Source: B3-G11 sp036985855 | Lineage (GTDB): Bacteria > Actinomycetota > Acidimicrobiia > Spongiisociales > UBA5794 | Length of the DNA stretch: 57,970 bases | Reading direction: 5' to 3' | Assembly (NCBI GenBank): GCA_036985855.1 | Contig: BTQL01000008.1 | Coordinates: forward strand, 1-57,970 | In this document: positions 24,504 to 33,749 of the stretch, piece after piece | Layout: each line of letters opens with the position of its first letter | How positions within the stretch are numbered: position 1 is the stretch's first letter | The notes under the pieces: model-generated | The model's database searches: none | What the model was told of the DNA's origin: nothing | Seen by the model: only the letters and a program-made list of their open reading frames with translations | Made by a program: the position numbers and the translations under genes

Positions 24504-25534
24504 TCTGGAGGGCAGAGGAGCCGGTGTCGACCATCGTTGTCGGACGGGGTTTGAACGAAGTGCTCGTTGACGTAGCCATGTCGAGACCGCGCCAGAGAGT
24601 TGCGATTCTGTCCCAGCCAGCAACGGATGGACTCGCGGCTTCCTATGGGAAGGTCCTGAGCGCTGCAGGAATGCAGGCGACCGGCTACACGGTGCCCGAC
24701 GGCGAGCAGGCGAAACAACTCGGCGTCGTCGAAAGCGTGTATCGATTCCTCAACGAGTGCGGATTCACCCGTGACGATCTTGTTGTCGGCGTGGGCGGCG
24801 GAGCCCTCACCGACGTGGCCGGCTTCGTCGGTGGAACCTATCTGAGAGGCATACCGGTGATGTACGTGGCAACAACGCTCGTTGGAGCCGTGGACGCTGC
24901 GATCGGTGGGAAGACAGGTGTCAATGTAGACGGCAAGAACCTCGCAGGGGTGTTCGCCCACCCGGAGGCGGTTCTCATCGATGTCGACATCATCGACCAA
25001 CTACCTGCTGGACTCAAACGTGAGGGAGCCGCCGAAGCACTGAAGGCTGGTTTCATCGAAGACATGACGATCGTCGAGCTGTACGAACGAGACGGCCTCG
25101 AGGTAGACCTCGAAGAGATCATCAATCGGTCGGTCGTGGTGAAGGTCTCGGTGGTCAACGAGGACTTCCGAGAACGAGGCAGACGGGCGATCCTGAACTA
25201 CGGGCATACCGTCGGTCACGCGATCGAAACAACAACAGGGCGAAGCCACGCCGAATCCGTCTCGATCGGCACCGTGGCAGCCGGCGCAGCCTCCCAAGCG
25301 ATGTTCGGGTTCCCGGGTGCCATGCGACAGCGTTCGGTCCTCGAGAGAGTTGGACTGCCCGTATCGGCGCCCGACGCCGAAGCGAACACGGTGCGATCCC
25401 AGATGGAAAAGGACAAGAAGCGCGACGTCGACGGCCTCCGGATGGTGCTTCTCGAAGAGTTCGGCATCCCACGGCTCGTACACGCGGACGACGCTACCGT
25501 ACAGGCTGCATTCGATGGGATCGGCCTCGCCTGA
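24488..25534 (+). CDS. aroB: 3-Dehydroquinate synthase
   Basis: Zinc- and NAD-dependent second enzyme of the shikimate pathway. In 348 residues: the PDGEQAKQL motif, GVGGGALTDVAGFVGGTYLRGI, TTLVGAVDAAIGGKTGVN and the metal-binding ILNYGHTVGHAIE are all intact. The GTG at 24488 has GGAGG seven bases upstream (24476-24480), favouring it over GTG 24500, which would make a GTGA overlap with aroK. No aroQ follows, although it often sits here in other actinobacteria, so type II dehydroquinase must be elsewhere or replaced. Confidence 0.96.
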   Translation: MRRHVIWRAEEPVSTIVVGRGLNEVLVDVAMSRPRQRVAILSQPATDGLAASYGKVLSAAGMQATGYTVPDGEQAKQLGVVESVYRFLNECGFTRDDLVVGVGGGALTDVAGFVGGTYLRGIPVMYVATTLVGAVDAAIGGKTGVNVDGKNLAGVFAHPEAVLIDVDIIDQLPAGLKREGAAEALKAGFIEDMTIVELYERDGLEVDLEEIINRSVVVKVSVVNEDFRERGRRAILNYGHTVGHAIETTTGRSHAESVSIGTVAAGAASQAMFGFPGAMRQRSVLERVGLPVSAPDAEANTVRSQMEKDKKRDVDGLRMVLLEEFGIPRLVHADDATVQAAFDGIGLA

Positions 25535-25568
25535 CCGAACTCGATCCTGAAACAGAGGAAGACGGCAG

Positions 25569-26129
25569 ATGATCTCGACCAACGACGTGAGGCCTGGAAT
25601 GGCGTTGAACCTGCCAGAGGGCCTGTTCACGGTGGTCGACTACCAGCACGTGAAACCAGGCAAAGGCAAAGCGTTCGTACGCATGAAACTGAAGAACGTG
25701 CGAAACGGTGCCGTACTCGACAGGACCTTCCGCGCTGGAGAGAACGTTCCGAAAGCGACGATCGACAGAAGAGAATTCACGTATCTCTACAAGGACGATC
25801 TCGGCTTCAACTTCATGGACGGCGAGACGTTCGACCAGATTTCGGTATCGGAGAGTCTCGTAGGCGAGCACGCGGATCTCATGCCAGATGGAATGGCCAT
25901 TCGACTCGCTTTGTACGAGGGCACACCGGTCGACATCGAGCTTCCGGCATCGGTTGAGCTCGAAGTCACGTTCGCGGAACCGGGTGTCAAGGGCGACCGG
26001 GTTTCAGGCGCGACGAAACCCGTGACGCTCTCGACAGGGAAGGTCGTCCAGGCCCCGCTCTTCGTAGACGAGGGGGACATCCTCAAGATCGATACCCGCA
26101 CCGGCGATTACATCACGCGAGTGTCGTGA
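25569..26129 (+). CDS. efp: Elongation factor P
   Basis: EF-P relieves ribosomes stalled on polyproline. The 186-residue protein shows three beta-barrel domains; the tip of domain I is HVKPGKGKAFVR, with the lysine at the position modified in many bacteria (Lys32) conserved. The end (DEGDILKIDTRTGDYITRVS) is the standard C-terminus. ATG start with an AGGA SD about 10 bases upstream. The stop overlaps nusB (GTGA). The pair efp-nusB after aroB is a common order. Confidence 0.96.
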   Translation: MISTNDVRPGMALNLPEGLFTVVDYQHVKPGKGKAFVRMKLKNVRNGAVLDRTFRAGENVPKATIDRREFTYLYKDDLGFNFMDGETFDQISVSESLVGEHADLMPDGMAIRLALYEGTPVDIELPASVELEVTFAEPGVKGDRVSGATKPVTLSTGKVVQAPLFVDEGDILKIDTRTGDYITRVS

Positions 26130-26515
26130 AACAGGCCGAAGCGCGCGAGCAAGCGCTCGGCGCGCTCTATGCGGCGGATTCGCGCAGTCTCGAAGAGATC
26201 GATGTCACGAATGTCTCCCTCCGCGCTGCGAAGCTCGCAGAGGGCACATGGAACCAGAGAGAAGATATCGACAAGACCATCACGCGATGCGCATCGAATT
26301 GGCGCATCGAACGTATGCCCGTGGTCGATCGCAACATCATTCGCCTTGGCGTGTACGAACTCGAGAGTACCGATCTTCCCATCGGGATCGTGATATCGGA
26401 GGCGGTCGAACTCGCGAAGAGATTCTCGACCGCGAAAAGCGGATCGTTCATCAACGGAGTGCTCTCTGCGGTCGCACGTGACACGGGAGAGGAACCGAAC
26501 GAAACAACCACGTAG
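26126..26515 (+). CDS. nusB: Transcription antitermination factor NusB
   Basis: NusB binds BoxA RNA with S10 in rRNA antitermination. The 129-residue all-helical protein has AREQALGALYAAD at the N-terminus, and the conserved C-terminal blocks VVDRNIIRLGVYEL, PIGIVISEAVELAKRF and KSGSFINGVLSAV. GTG start inside the efp stop (GTGA). Its TAG stop is at once followed by a TAGAGT hexamer that may be the -10 of the pyr operon. Confidence 0.94.
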   Translation: MKQAEAREQALGALYAADSRSLEEIDVTNVSLRAAKLAEGTWNQREDIDKTITRCASNWRIERMPVVDRNIIRLGVYELESTDLPIGIVISEAVELAKRFSTAKSGSFINGVLSAVARDTGEEPNETTT

Positions 26516-26521
26516 TAGAGT
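26516..26521 (+). promoter_or_regulatory. Candidate -10 element of the pyr operon
   Basis: TAGAGT directly after the nusB stop. Transcription from it would start near 26528, just ahead of the PyrR-binding leader, which is why I favour it; no clear -35. Confidence 0.4.
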
Positions 26522-26535
26522 CACTCTGACAACCG

Positions 26536-26620
26536 ACCTTTAACGCGGTCCTGCGAGGCCGACAAGGATGGAATCGATGAACGTAACGAAGTTGCCGTAC
26601 GCCGAGGCGTGCGGCTTTTG
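26536..26620 (+). promoter_or_regulatory. PyrR-binding leader with attenuator hairpin
   Basis: The leader before pyrR contains CTTTAACGCGGTCCTGCGAG (26538-26557) followed by GCCGACAAGGA, a good match to the actinobacterial PyrR RNA-binding loop (hairpin CGGTC/GGCCG around CCTGCGAGG). It is followed by a 9-bp hairpin, 26594-26602 with 26607-26615 (GCCGTACGC, loop CGAG, GCGTGCGGC), and four T residues, an intrinsic terminator. The SD of pyrR (GGAGG) comes just after it. PyrR bound to UMP/UTP would be expected to favour termination. The sequence elements are seen; the switching is known for the family. Confidence 0.85.
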
Positions 26621-26638
26621 TGTGCCCGGAGGTGGTGC

Positions 26639-27172
26639 GTGCGGAGAGTGATGTCGGCTGAAGACCTCGAGCGAGTGACCAAACGGATAGCTCACGAGAT
26701 CGTCGAGCGCAATCAGGGAATTGCGGACGTTCTGATCGTGGGCATCCCGACGAGAGGAAAGCCATTCGCGGATCGGATAGCCAAGGCCCTCTCGGAGATC
26801 GAGGGGAGCGAGGTGGTAGCCGGCAGCCTCGACATCGGGATGTATCGCGACGACCTGGACACGCGACCTCGGACGAGAATCGGTCCGACCAACATGCCAG
26901 AGAACATCGATGGAAAGACCGTTGTTGTCGCCGACGACGTGCTCTACACCGGTCGTACGATCCGCGCAGGACTCGACGCTCTTGCCGACCTGGGGCGTCC
27001 AGGCGCGGTGCAGCTCGCGGTCCTGATCGACAGAGGCCATAGACAGCTCCCGATTCGGGCCGACTTCGTAGGGAAGAACATCCCAACAGCGGAATCGGAG
27101 CGTGTCTCTGTCCGCTTCAACGAGATCGACGGCGAAGAGGGCGTGTGGATCGACCAAGGGGGAGCCGAATGA
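26639..27172 (+). CDS. pyrR: Pyrimidine operon regulator PyrR
   Basis: PyrR binds pyr leader RNA in the presence of uridine nucleotides; many homologues also have uracil phosphoribosyltransferase activity. The 177 residues show the type I phosphoribosyltransferase fold: RIAHEIVERN, GIPTRGKPFA, and the PRPP loop VVVADDVLYTGRT. The GTG at 26639 has GGAGG six bases upstream (26628-26632), giving VRRVMSAEDL; ATG 26651 lacks an SD. It is preceded by a PyrR-type attenuator, so it should control its own operon. ATGA overlap with pyrB. Confidence 0.94.
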   Translation: MRRVMSAEDLERVTKRIAHEIVERNQGIADVLIVGIPTRGKPFADRIAKALSEIEGSEVVAGSLDIGMYRDDLDTRPRTRIGPTNMPENIDGKTVVVADDVLYTGRTIRAGLDALADLGRPGAVQLAVLIDRGHRQLPIRADFVGKNIPTAESERVSVRFNEIDGEEGVWIDQGGAE

Positions 27173-28086
27173 ACCATCTACTGTCGACAGAGCACTTGGA
27201 CCGCACCGAAATCGAGGATCTGCTCGACGAGTCGGATGGATTCGCGGAAGTGTTGACGAGACCGATCCCCAAGGTTCCGGCGCTGCGAGGCAAGACGGTC
27301 GCGACGATGTTCTTCGAACCATCGACTCGGACGAGGATGTCGTTCGAGAAGGCGGCGAAGGCGCTCTCCGCCGACACGGTTTCCTTCTCACCGGGAACGT
27401 CTGCCCTGTCAAAGGGAGAGTCGCTCAAAGATACAGCCCTTACTGTTCGCGCAATGGGTGTTGACCTCATGGTCGTCAGACACAAGGCGACCGGAGCGGC
27501 TTGGCGCCTGGCCGAATGGCTCGACATCCCGATCGTGAACGGCGGTGACGGTGCTCATCAGCATCCGACCCAGGCACTGCTCGACTGCCTGACCATCAGA
27601 CAACGCTTCGGAAGCCTCGACGACTTGCGGATCGCCATCGTCGGAGACATCAAACACTCGAGGGTGGCGAGATCGAATATCTTCGCAATGACAACGCTGG
27701 GCGCAGAGGTCGTCCTCGTCGGACCACCGACCCTCCTTCCGATCGATCCGGAAGCCTGGCCCGTGACGGTCGCCTACGGAATAGACGACATCCTCGATGA
27801 CATCGATGTCGTCTATCTGCTCAGAGTGCAAACCGAACGGGGAGGAGGGTCCGTGTTCCCGTCGCTCTCCGAGTACACCAGTAGGTTCGGAATGACCTCT
27901 GCGAGATTCGCTCGACTCAAGCCCGAGGGAATCGTCATGCACCCCGGACCGATGAACCGGGGTGTTGAGATCGACTACGACGTTGCAGACGACGACAGGG
28001 CGTTGATTCTCGAACAGGTATCGAACGGCGTCGCGACGAGAATGGCTGTCCTCTTCCGGTTGTTGGGGGGGGAACACGATGCATGA
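27169..28086 (+). CDS. pyrB: Aspartate carbamoyltransferase catalytic subunit
   Basis: Joins carbamoyl phosphate and aspartate in pyrimidine synthesis. The 305-residue protein begins MNHLLSTEHL at the ATG overlapping the pyrR stop. Carbamoyl-phosphate residues are in FFEPSTRTRMSFE, the mobile loop lysine in ALSKGESLKDT, HPTQALLDCLTI in the middle, and HPGPMNRGVEID near the C-terminus. No pyrI regulatory subunit is present, as expected for a Gram-positive type enzyme controlled by PyrR. It overlaps pyrC by 8 bases. Confidence 0.96.
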   Translation: MNHLLSTEHLDRTEIEDLLDESDGFAEVLTRPIPKVPALRGKTVATMFFEPSTRTRMSFEKAAKALSADTVSFSPGTSALSKGESLKDTALTVRAMGVDLMVVRHKATGAAWRLAEWLDIPIVNGGDGAHQHPTQALLDCLTIRQRFGSLDDLRIAIVGDIKHSRVARSNIFAMTTLGAEVVLVGPPTLLPIDPEAWPVTVAYGIDDILDDIDVVYLLRVQTERGGGSVFPSLSEYTSRFGMTSARFARLKPEGIVMHPGPMNRGVEIDYDVADDDRALILEQVSNGVATRMAVLFRLLGGEHDA

Positions 28087-29335
28087 TCTCGTTCTCACAG
28101 GAGGTTCGGTCCTCACAGACAAGGGTATTCGCGACGTAGATGTCGCGATCGTCGATGGACGGATCGAAGCGATCGGTTCAGATCTCGGCGACGCCACACA
28201 GACGATCGATTGTGACGGCGCATGGGTTGGGCCCGGCTTCGTTGACATGCATACGCATCTTCGGGAACCAGGACACGAATGGAAAGAGGACATTGCCTCA
28301 GGAACTGCGGCCGGCGCTGCGGGTGGATACACCGCGGTAGTAGCAATGCCGAATACCGACCCTCCGATCGACGCCGGACATCTCGCGAGGTTCGTTGCTG
28401 ATCAGGCGCGCCGATCAGCAAAGACCGAGGTCGTATCGGCTGGATGTCTCACCCTTGGCAGGGCTGGGGAGCGCATGGCTCATCTCGACGAGCTGTGGGA
28501 CGCAGGCGTCCGCATCTTCACGGACGACGGTGATGCCGTGAGAAACGCGAGTGTTCTCAGAACAGCCATGGAGTATGTCGCACAACTCGGAGGCATCGTC
28601 GCTCAGCATGCTGTGGATCCGGACCTCAGTGCCGCCGGTTTCATGCATGAAGGTGCCGTCTCATCCCGGCTCGGCATGTACGGCATACCGCGCGAAGCAG
28701 ACAATGTCCTGATCGCAAGGGACATCGTCCTCGCGAAAATGACCGGCGCGCGATATCACGTTCAACATCTGTCCACCGCGGAAGGTGTTGCACTGGTTGC
28801 AGCGGCGAAGGGTGACGGTATCGATATCACGGCAGAGGTGACTCCCCATCATCTGATGTTCGACCATGAAGACGTACGGTCGACCGATTCGAATTTCAAG
28901 ATGATGCCACCCCTTCGAGATCCGAGGGACACGGCGGCGTTGATCGAAGGCCTTCGATCGGGCGTGATCGACGTTGTGGCAACTGATCATGCTCCGCAAG
29001 CTGCTACAGAAAAGGATGTCCCGTTCGAACATGCATTGAACGGCGTGACGGGTTTGGAGTGGGCAGGTTCGGTGACCAACGGAGAGGTCGCCCTCGATCA
29101 GTCGCTCTTCTTCGACCGGATGTCCGTTGCTCCGGCCCGAATCGCCGGTTTCCCCGACCACGGGAGGCCTCTGGCTGCCGGCATTGCAGCGAACATCGTC
29201 GTCTTCGACCCCGAAGTCGTCTGGGTACCTGCGAACACGGTTTCGAAGTCTGTGAACGCTCCCTACCTCGGACGGGAACTCAAAGGCAAGGCGAAGACAA
29301 CGATCTTCAACGGCGCCATCACGTATGTCGAGTAG
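28079..29335 (+). CDS. pyrC: Dihydroorotase (class I)
   Basis: Zinc amidohydrolase closing carbamoyl aspartate to dihydroorotate. In 418 residues it has the metal motif DMHTHLREPG, GGYTAVVAMPNTDPP, downstream metal-ligand histidines (AQHAVD, HVQHLS), and VATDHAPQAA with the final catalytic Asp. The length and the presence of HLREPG place it in the class I (B. subtilis PyrC) type. It lies between pyrB and carA, which is the usual order. Confidence 0.96.
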   Translation: MHDLVLTGGSVLTDKGIRDVDVAIVDGRIEAIGSDLGDATQTIDCDGAWVGPGFVDMHTHLREPGHEWKEDIASGTAAGAAGGYTAVVAMPNTDPPIDAGHLARFVADQARRSAKTEVVSAGCLTLGRAGERMAHLDELWDAGVRIFTDDGDAVRNASVLRTAMEYVAQLGGIVAQHAVDPDLSAAGFMHEGAVSSRLGMYGIPREADNVLIARDIVLAKMTGARYHVQHLSTAEGVALVAAAKGDGIDITAEVTPHHLMFDHEDVRSTDSNFKMMPPLRDPRDTAALIEGLRSGVIDVVATDHAPQAATEKDVPFEHALNGVTGLEWAGSVTNGEVALDQSLFFDRMSVAPARIAGFPDHGRPLAAGIAANIVVFDPEVVWVPANTVSKSVNAPYLGRELKGKAKTTIFNGAITYVE

Positions 29336-29338
29336 TCC

Positions 29339-30505
29339 GTGAAACAGGGACTCCTTGTGACGGCCCACGGAGAGGTGTTTCGTGGCCGGTCTGTCGGAGT
29401 CGAAGGCATCGCTACCGGAGAGGTCGTGTTCAACACGGCCATGTCGGGATACCAGGAGATCATCACGGATCCATCCTATAGCGGCCAGGTGGTCGTGCTC
29501 ACGGCGCCCCACATCGGCAACTACGGGTCCGCACACTATGACAACCAGTCCCCCATGGTCCACGCAAGGTCTCTCGTGATGCGTTCGATGAGTCGGGTTG
29601 CATCCTCGTGGCGTTCGACGCAACCTTTCGGCGAGTACCTCGTCCAGAAGGGCGTTGTAGCGCTGTCCGACATCGATACGAGACGGCTCACACGGCACGT
29701 TCGCGAAAGGGGTGCGATGCCGGTTGCCGTGGGAGTCGACACCGACGAGGCCGATATTGCTGCCATCGCAGCTTCGACCCCTTCGATGCAAGGGCAGGAT
29801 CTCGCGAGTGCGGTCTCAACACCCGAGAGTTACCGGCGAGACACGGACGGGCCGAAGATCGGTCACGTCGTTGCCTACGACTTCGGGATCAAGACGGACA
29901 TCATTCGTTCGTTGAACGCTCGAGGCCTGGACGTAACGGTTGTGCCTGCTTCGACCTCGGCGGTCGAAGTGCTCTCGCTTGGACCCGACGCAGTGTTCCT
30001 CTCAAACGGTCCAGGCGATCCGGAACCCCTCGCGGGTCCCGTCGAGGCGATCAGGGGTTTGCTCGGAAAGACACCAGTATTCGGGATCTGTCTCGGTCAC
30101 CAGCTTCTCGGCCTTGCCCTCGGAGCGGAGATCTTCAAACTTCCGTTCGGGCATCATGGCGGGAATCACCCTGTGCGGAGGTTGAGCAACGGCTCCGTGG
30201 AGATCACATCCCAGAATCATGGATTCGCTGTCGATCTGTCGTCGATGGCCGGCGGCGAGCGCCAGCGATACGACGGTCTAGAAACACGCGACACGATACC
30301 TGAGTACGTGCCAACGCCCTTTGGTGAAGTATCCGCTACGCATCAGAATCTCAACGACGGCACGAATGAGGGGATTGCCTGTCACGATGTCTCGGCATTC
30401 TCGGTGCAGTATCACCCCGAGGCTGCGCCCGGCCCGAATGATGCGTCCCATTTGTTCGACCGATTCATCGATGTCGTGAAGGGCAGCCGTGCCGAAACGA
30501 ACTGA
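29339..30505 (+). CDS. carA: Carbamoyl-phosphate synthase small subunit
   Basis: Glutaminase subunit supplying ammonia to CarB. The 388 residues comprise the N-terminal CPSase small-chain domain (GEVVFNTAMSGYQEIITDPSYSGQ) and a C-terminal class I glutaminase with FGICLGHQLLGLALG (nucleophile Cys) and QYHPEAAPGPND (His/Glu). The GTG at 29339 sits three bases after the pyrC stop. It overlaps carB by 17 bases. Part of the pyrimidine operon, so shared with arginine synthesis unless a second copy exists elsewhere. Confidence 0.96.
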   Translation: MKQGLLVTAHGEVFRGRSVGVEGIATGEVVFNTAMSGYQEIITDPSYSGQVVVLTAPHIGNYGSAHYDNQSPMVHARSLVMRSMSRVASSWRSTQPFGEYLVQKGVVALSDIDTRRLTRHVRERGAMPVAVGVDTDEADIAAIAASTPSMQGQDLASAVSTPESYRRDTDGPKIGHVVAYDFGIKTDIIRSLNARGLDVTVVPASTSAVEVLSLGPDAVFLSNGPGDPEPLAGPVEAIRGLLGKTPVFGICLGHQLLGLALGAEIFKLPFGHHGGNHPVRRLSNGSVEITSQNHGFAVDLSSMAGGERQRYDGLETRDTIPEYVPTPFGEVSATHQNLNDGTNEGIACHDVSAFSVQYHPEAAPGPNDASHLFDRFIDVVKGSRAETN

Positions 30506-33500
30506 TATCAAGTCGATCCTCGTGATCGGATCAGGCCCGATCATCATCGGACAGGCCAGTGAGTTCGACTACAGCGGCACACAGGCAGTCAAGGTGCTCA
30601 GGGAACACGGGTTCCGTGTCATATTGGTGAACTCGAACCCTGCCACCATCATGACCGACCCTGAGTTCGCGGATGCAACGTACGTCGAGCCGATCACCGC
30701 TCCCGTCGTCGAGAAGATCCTTCGGAAAGAGCGACCGGACGCCGTCCTCCCGACGCTCGGTGGCCAGACGGCTCTCAACGTGACGATGGAGCTTGCCGAG
30801 GCCAAGGTGTTCCATGAGCTCGATATCGAACTGATCGGGGCATCCCTCGAGGCAATCTCGGCTGCCGAAGATCGGGGGCGATTCAAACGGATCATGGTGG
30901 CTGCAGGCATGGAGACGGCGAAGTCTCACTACGTCAATTCCCTGGATGAGGGGAGGACGGCAGTACGTGATCTCGGTTATCCCGTGATGGTTCGACCAAG
31001 CTACATCCTCGGTGGTGGGGGCACGGGGATCGCCCATGACGAGGGCGAATTCGACAAGATGCTTCAGATCGGAATCGACACGTCGCCTGTCGGTGAGGTG
31101 CTCATCGAAGAATCCATATATGGATGGAAGGAATTCGAGCTCGAGGTGATGCGAGATGGTGCGAACAACGCCGTGATCGTCTGCTCGATCGAGAACTTCG
31201 ACCCCATGGGAATCCACACAGGTGATTCGATCACCGTTGCCCCCGTGATGACCCTCTCGGACAGGGAGTATCAGGAGATGCGCGATGACGCGATCGCGTG
31301 CCTCAGAGCGATCGGAGTGGAGACGGGAGGTTCGAACGTCCAGTTCGCCGTCGACCCTGCAACGGGAAGGCGCCTCATCGTCGAGATGAATCCCAGGGTG
31401 TCGCGTTCGTCTGCACTTGCCTCGAAAGCAACCGGATTCCCGATCGCGAAGATCGCAGCCATGCTGGCCGTTGGATTCACGCTGGACGAGATCGCCAATG
31501 ACATCACGGGAGCGACACCAGCGTCGTTCGAACCTGCCCTCGACTACGTCGTTGTCAAGGCGCCACGATTCGACTTTGCGAAGTTTCCCTCGGTCGAATC
31601 CGCACTTGGCACCTCGATGCAGTCAGTCGGTGAGGCGATGGCGATCGGTCGCACCTTCCCTGAGGCACTCCAGAAGGCACTGCGAAGCCTCGAGAGTGGT
31701 CGGCACGGCCTCGGCGCCGATCCGGCTGAAGCTGCGCAGCGAGATCTCTCGGACGAGGAGCTCGCCGACCGTGTTGCGGTTCCCAGCCCGAACAGGGTTT
31801 TCGAGGTCGCCGAGGCAATGCGACGAGGCATGCCACCGGAGGACCTTGCCGCAGGCACGTACATCGATCCCTGGTTCCTCGACCAGATGGCACAGCTCGT
31901 TGACATCCGCAAACAGTTGGAGTCCTCGGGACCGAGCACGATCATGCTTCGCGAAGCCAAGCGCTTCGGATATTCAGATCAGCAGCTCTCGTACCTATGG
32001 GATGTCTCCCCGGACGAGGTCTCCAGGATGCGCAGGGAGCACGGACCCGACGTGACCTACAAGACGGTCGACACCTGTGCCGCCGAGTTCGAGGCTCGTA
32101 CGCCGTATTTCTACTCGACCTACGAAGACGAATCGGAAGCGCCTGAGCCCGGTGAACGTACGGTCATGGTGCTCGGCTCAGGGCCGAACCGCATCGGACA
32201 GGGGATCGAGTTCGACTACTGCTGTGTACATGCAGCTTTCGCACTTGCAGACGCCGGTTATGAGACCGTCATGGTGAACTGCAATCCAGAGACGGTCTCC
32301 ACAGACTACGACACTTCGACAAGGCTGTATTTTGAACCGCTCACCACTGAGGATGTCCTGGCCGTGGTCGAGGCCGAGCAACCGATCGCTGTGATCGTGC
32401 AGCTCGGAGGTCAAACGCCACTCGGGCTCGCGCACGATCTCGAGCAGGCAGGTGTTCGCATCGCTGGGACGAGTCCCGACTCGATCGACATGGCCGAAGA
32501 CAGAGAACGCTTTTCGGCGCTGTGTTCCGAGTGCGGGATTCGACAACCGCAACATGGAACAGCGAAGAGCATTCCAGAGGCGTTGGAAGTCGTTGACGAC
32601 ATCGGATTCCCTGCGGTCGTCCGCCCATCGTATGTGCTTGGGGGCCGAGCGATGCGCATCATCTACAGCGTCGAGGACCTCAGCGCCTATCTCGCTGATC
32701 TGTATGGCGCGACCCCGGGAGGCGAGGTCGACCTCTCCGAATCACCTCTCCTCATCGATCGGTTCCTCGAATCGGCGATCGAGGTCGATGTCGATGCTGT
32801 GTTCGATGGAGAGGACATCTACATCGGCGGCATCATGGAACACGTAGAAGAGGCAGGAGTCCACTCCGGCGACTCAGCTTGTGTCGTGCCTCCTCCAACA
32901 CTTTCGGAACGCATCATCGAACACGTCATCGCAGATACGCTGAAACTCGCGCGCGGGCTCAATGTCGTCGGTCTTGTGAATATCCAGTTCGCGATCCGCG
33001 GCGAAGAGGTCTACGTTCTCGAGGCAAATCCTCGGGCCTCGCGCACCGTTCCGTTCGTATCCAAAGCAACCGGTGTGCCGCTCGCAAAGGTGGCAACGAG
33101 GGTCATGATGGGAGAGAAGCTCTCTGAGCTCAGGCGTTCGGGTCTCGTGCCGCAGTCGGCTATCGAGTTGCCATACACGGCTGTGAAGGAAGCCGTCCTG
33201 CCCTGGACACGATTCCCGAACGAAGACACACTTCTCGGGCCTGAGATGCGTGCAACAGGCGAGGTCATGGGCGTCGGCCCAACTGTGGCAATCGCCTATT
33301 CCAAGGCGCTCTCGGGTGCAGGCCACTCCATACCAGAGGAGGGCTCGGCGTTCATCTCTCTCGCCGACAGGGACAAGGCCGCTGGGGTCGTATGTGCCCG
33401 ACTGCTCATCGAACTGGGTTTCAAGCTGTTCGCAACCCACGGGACGGCCGGGCATCTCGCTCGAAACGGCATCCCATCGACCCACGTCGACAAGGTGGGG

Positions 33501-33749
33501 GAGGGGTCATACGATCCGGTTCGGCTCATCGAGGATGGGCGAATCGACCTGATCGTGAACACCCCGGTCGGGGGGAAAGCCCGCGGCGATGGCAGGGTGA
33601 TCCGACGAGCAGCGACGAGGCATGGCATACCGTGTATCACTACGGCTCAAGGGGGACTTGCCGTCGTTGAAAGCATCGCCGCCGCCCGCACCGAGGACAT
33701 CGAAGTCACGAGCATCCAGGACCTTCACGCATCGGCCGGGCTGCGATGA
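30489..33749 (+). CDS. carB: Carbamoyl-phosphate synthase large subunit
   Basis: The 1086-residue synthetase carries two homologous ATP-grasp halves, each opening with a GSGPxxIGQ motif (VIGSGPIIIGQASEFDYSG at the start and VLGSGPNRIGQGIEFDYCC near 558), oligomerisation helices between them, and a C-terminal methylglyoxal-synthase-like regulatory domain (FATHGTAGHLARNG ... GGKARGDG) that binds UMP or IMP. Both halves look intact. GTG start giving PKRTDIKSILVIG, the family N-terminus. ATGA overlap with pyrD. Confidence 0.97.
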   Translation: MPKRTDIKSILVIGSGPIIIGQASEFDYSGTQAVKVLREHGFRVILVNSNPATIMTDPEFADATYVEPITAPVVEKILRKERPDAVLPTLGGQTALNVTMELAEAKVFHELDIELIGASLEAISAAEDRGRFKRIMVAAGMETAKSHYVNSLDEGRTAVRDLGYPVMVRPSYILGGGGTGIAHDEGEFDKMLQIGIDTSPVGEVLIEESIYGWKEFELEVMRDGANNAVIVCSIENFDPMGIHTGDSITVAPVMTLSDREYQEMRDDAIACLRAIGVETGGSNVQFAVDPATGRRLIVEMNPRVSRSSALASKATGFPIAKIAAMLAVGFTLDEIANDITGATPASFEPALDYVVVKAPRFDFAKFPSVESALGTSMQSVGEAMAIGRTFPEALQKALRSLESGRHGLGADPAEAAQRDLSDEELADRVAVPSPNRVFEVAEAMRRGMPPEDLAAGTYIDPWFLDQMAQLVDIRKQLESSGPSTIMLREAKRFGYSDQQLSYLWDVSPDEVSRMRREHGPDVTYKTVDTCAAEFEARTPYFYSTYEDESEAPEPGERTVMVLGSGPNRIGQGIEFDYCCVHAAFALADAGYETVMVNCNPETVSTDYDTSTRLYFEPLTTEDVLAVVEAEQPIAVIVQLGGQTPLGLAHDLEQAGVRIAGTSPDSIDMAEDRERFSALCSECGIRQPQHGTAKSIPEALEVVDDIGFPAVVRPSYVLGGRAMRIIYSVEDLSAYLADLYGATPGGEVDLSESPLLIDRFLESAIEVDVDAVFDGEDIYIGGIMEHVEEAGVHSGDSACVVPPPTLSERIIEHVIADTLKLARGLNVVGLVNIQFAIRGEEVYVLEANPRASRTVPFVSKATGVPLAKVATRVMMGEKLSELRRSGLVPQSAIELPYTAVKEAVLPWTRFPNEDTLLGPEMRATGEVMGVGPTVAIAYSKALSGAGHSIPEEGSAFISLADRDKAAGVVCARLLIELGFKLFATHGTAGHLARNGIPSTHVDKVGEGSYDPVRLIEDGRIDLIVNTPVGGKARGDGRVIRRAATRHGIPCITTAQGGLAVVESIAAARTEDIEVTSIQDLHASAGLR

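Noticed and set aside
28661..29791. A 376-codon open frame on the - strand opposite pyrC and carA
   Set aside because: Same reason; the overlying genes have every catalytic motif and the antisense product is Arg/His/Cys-rich without known features.
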